From NCBI RefSeq assembly GCF_900188085.1, contig NZ_FZOU01000001.1:496001-560000 (forward strand): a stretch of DNA of 64,000 bases, written 5' to 3'. Within the stretch, counting starts at the first letter, position 1. The number at the start of each line of letters is the position of its first letter. Made by a program: the position numbers and the translations under genes. Positions 63,481 to 64,000 of the stretch are shown one piece after another. Under the pieces are notes generated by a model. The model made no database searches, was not told the origin of the DNA, and saw only the letters and a list, made by a program, of their open reading frames with translations. Source of the stretch: Granulicella rosea (GTDB lineage: Bacteria > Acidobacteriota > Terriglobia > Terriglobales > Acidobacteriaceae).

Positions 63481-64000
63481 TCAGACCCGTTCGATGCGTC
63501 CGTTCTTCAACCGGAAGGTCTCGCCGCGCCAGACGACCGTATCGCCCGCGAAGCTCCATACCCAGAAGAGCAGGCCGAAGCAGTCGCGCACCGGCAGCAG
63601 CCACAGGTCGCGGAGCACCTGTTCGTCGCGCAGCGTGCCGACGCCGACGGTCAGCGCGACCGTCACCCGCGCGAGCAGCACCAGCGTAAACAGCGAGATG
63701 CTCCACAGCGCGAAACCGCTCGCGACCAGCGTCATCAGCGCCCAGGGGATGCAGTACGTCACGCCCAGGCCGATGTAGCCCGCGCGGCGGCTGTCGCGGG
63801 TGGAGCGCGCCCAGCGCATCTGGTGGTCCCAGTAGCCTTTGAGACCGTAGCCGGGCACAGTCGTCTCGACGCACTCGCCGCAGAGCTCGACCGTGTAACC
63901 GGCGGCGGCGATGCGCTTGCCCATCTCGTAGTCGTCGGCCAGATACTCGGTCAGGGGTTCGAGGCCGCCCGCCGCCGCGAGCGCGGTCCGGGTGCAGGCC
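63481..64000 (-). CDS. hpnI: Hopanoid-type glycosyltransferase (HpnI-like), N-terminus beyond the window
   Basis: At least 173 residues; the frame stays open to base 64000. The visible GT2 part includes the acceptor region ALAAAGGLEPLTEYLADDYEMG and KRIAAAGYTVELC, and the QxxRW motif in YWDHQMRWARSTRDSRRAG; C-terminal membrane helices follow (WALMTLVASGFALW, LFTLVLLARVTVAL). This matches HpnI/ceramide-glucosyltransferase-like enzymes that add GlcNAc to bacteriohopanetetrol. Hopanoid linkage is inferred from family; the rest of the hpn cluster would lie outside. Confidence 0.8.
   Translation of the reverse strand, partial: ACTRTALAAAGGLEPLTEYLADDYEMGKRIAAAGYTVELCGECVETTVPGYGLKGYWDHQMRWARSTRDSRRAGYIGLGVTYCIPWALMTLVASGFALWSISLFTLVLLARVTVALTVGVGTLRDEQVLRDLWLLPVRDCFGLLFWVWSFAGDTVVWRGETFRLKNGRIERV

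Overview
The window reads as chromosomal DNA of a high-GC member of the Acidobacteriota, most likely class Terriglobia (Granulicella/Terriglobus-like). This is inferred from gene content: a complete alternative complex III plus caa3 oxidase operon, an HpnI-type hopanoid glycosyltransferase, choice-of-anchor-D and NHL-repeat secreted proteins, and dense intergenic palindromic repeats. No rRNA, tRNA, prophage or CRISPR array was found.

Layout. 1-8.6 kb: edge-truncated Tat-exported metallo-beta-lactamase-fold protein, DUF4440 protein, TMEM175-type channel, azoreductase divergent from a TetR regulator, KH-domain protein with a PAS sensor, and bamA. 8.8-13.3 kb: a giant secreted propeller/Ig-repeat protein. 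13.4-20.4 kb: surface-polysaccharide region with UDP-sugar dehydrogenase and epimerase, a sulfatase-like membrane enzyme, a kinase-like/methyltransferase protein and a small YVDPGSG membrane protein, interleaved with two GIY-YIG nuclease loci (one intact, one frameshifted) lying between repeats. 20.8-25.0 kb: aldo/keto reductase, two small secreted proteins, class II photolyase, GNAT acetyltransferase. 25.1-38.75 kb (minus strand): one respiratory operon, ActA-B-C-D-E-F, a hypothetical protein, SCO, then CtaC-D-E-F. 39.4-50.8 kb: two paralogous NHL lipoproteins around an AlkA-like glycosylase, DUF2809 protein, a Doc toxin/antitoxin pair, a GH57 enzyme, a propeller lipoprotein, a thioredoxin-fold protein and a DUF2314 protein. 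51.1-56.1 kb: Rieske oxygenase, GT39/ArnT-like transferase, DUF4142 protein, a 36-residue membrane ORF, and a cNMP-binding/DUF1003 protein. 56.3-59.8 kb: a compact four-gene operon resembling a minimal chaperone-usher system. 60-64 kb: tyrosinase with a DUF2182 protein, a membrane-anchored protein, and truncated hpnI.

Working together: the respiratory operon encodes quinol oxidation (ActA-F) coupled to an A2-type caa3 oxidase, with SCO supplying copper to CuA. The 13.9-20.4 kb genes would make and decorate a surface glycan. The 56-60 kb operon would secrete and display two related Ig-like subunits.

Most notable: (1) GIY-YIG nuclease genes bracketed by palindromic repeats, one of which supplies the end of the nuclease gene; (2) a 115-bp terminal-inverted-repeat element whose two copies both start exactly at the stop codon of the preceding gene; (3) the minimal chaperone-usher-like locus; (4) a probable ATT start codon for the ActE lipoprotein cytochrome; (5) the YVDPGSG/kinase-methyltransferase/sulfatase module; (6) a tiny membrane ORF with a strong Shine-Dalgarno behind a leader hairpin.
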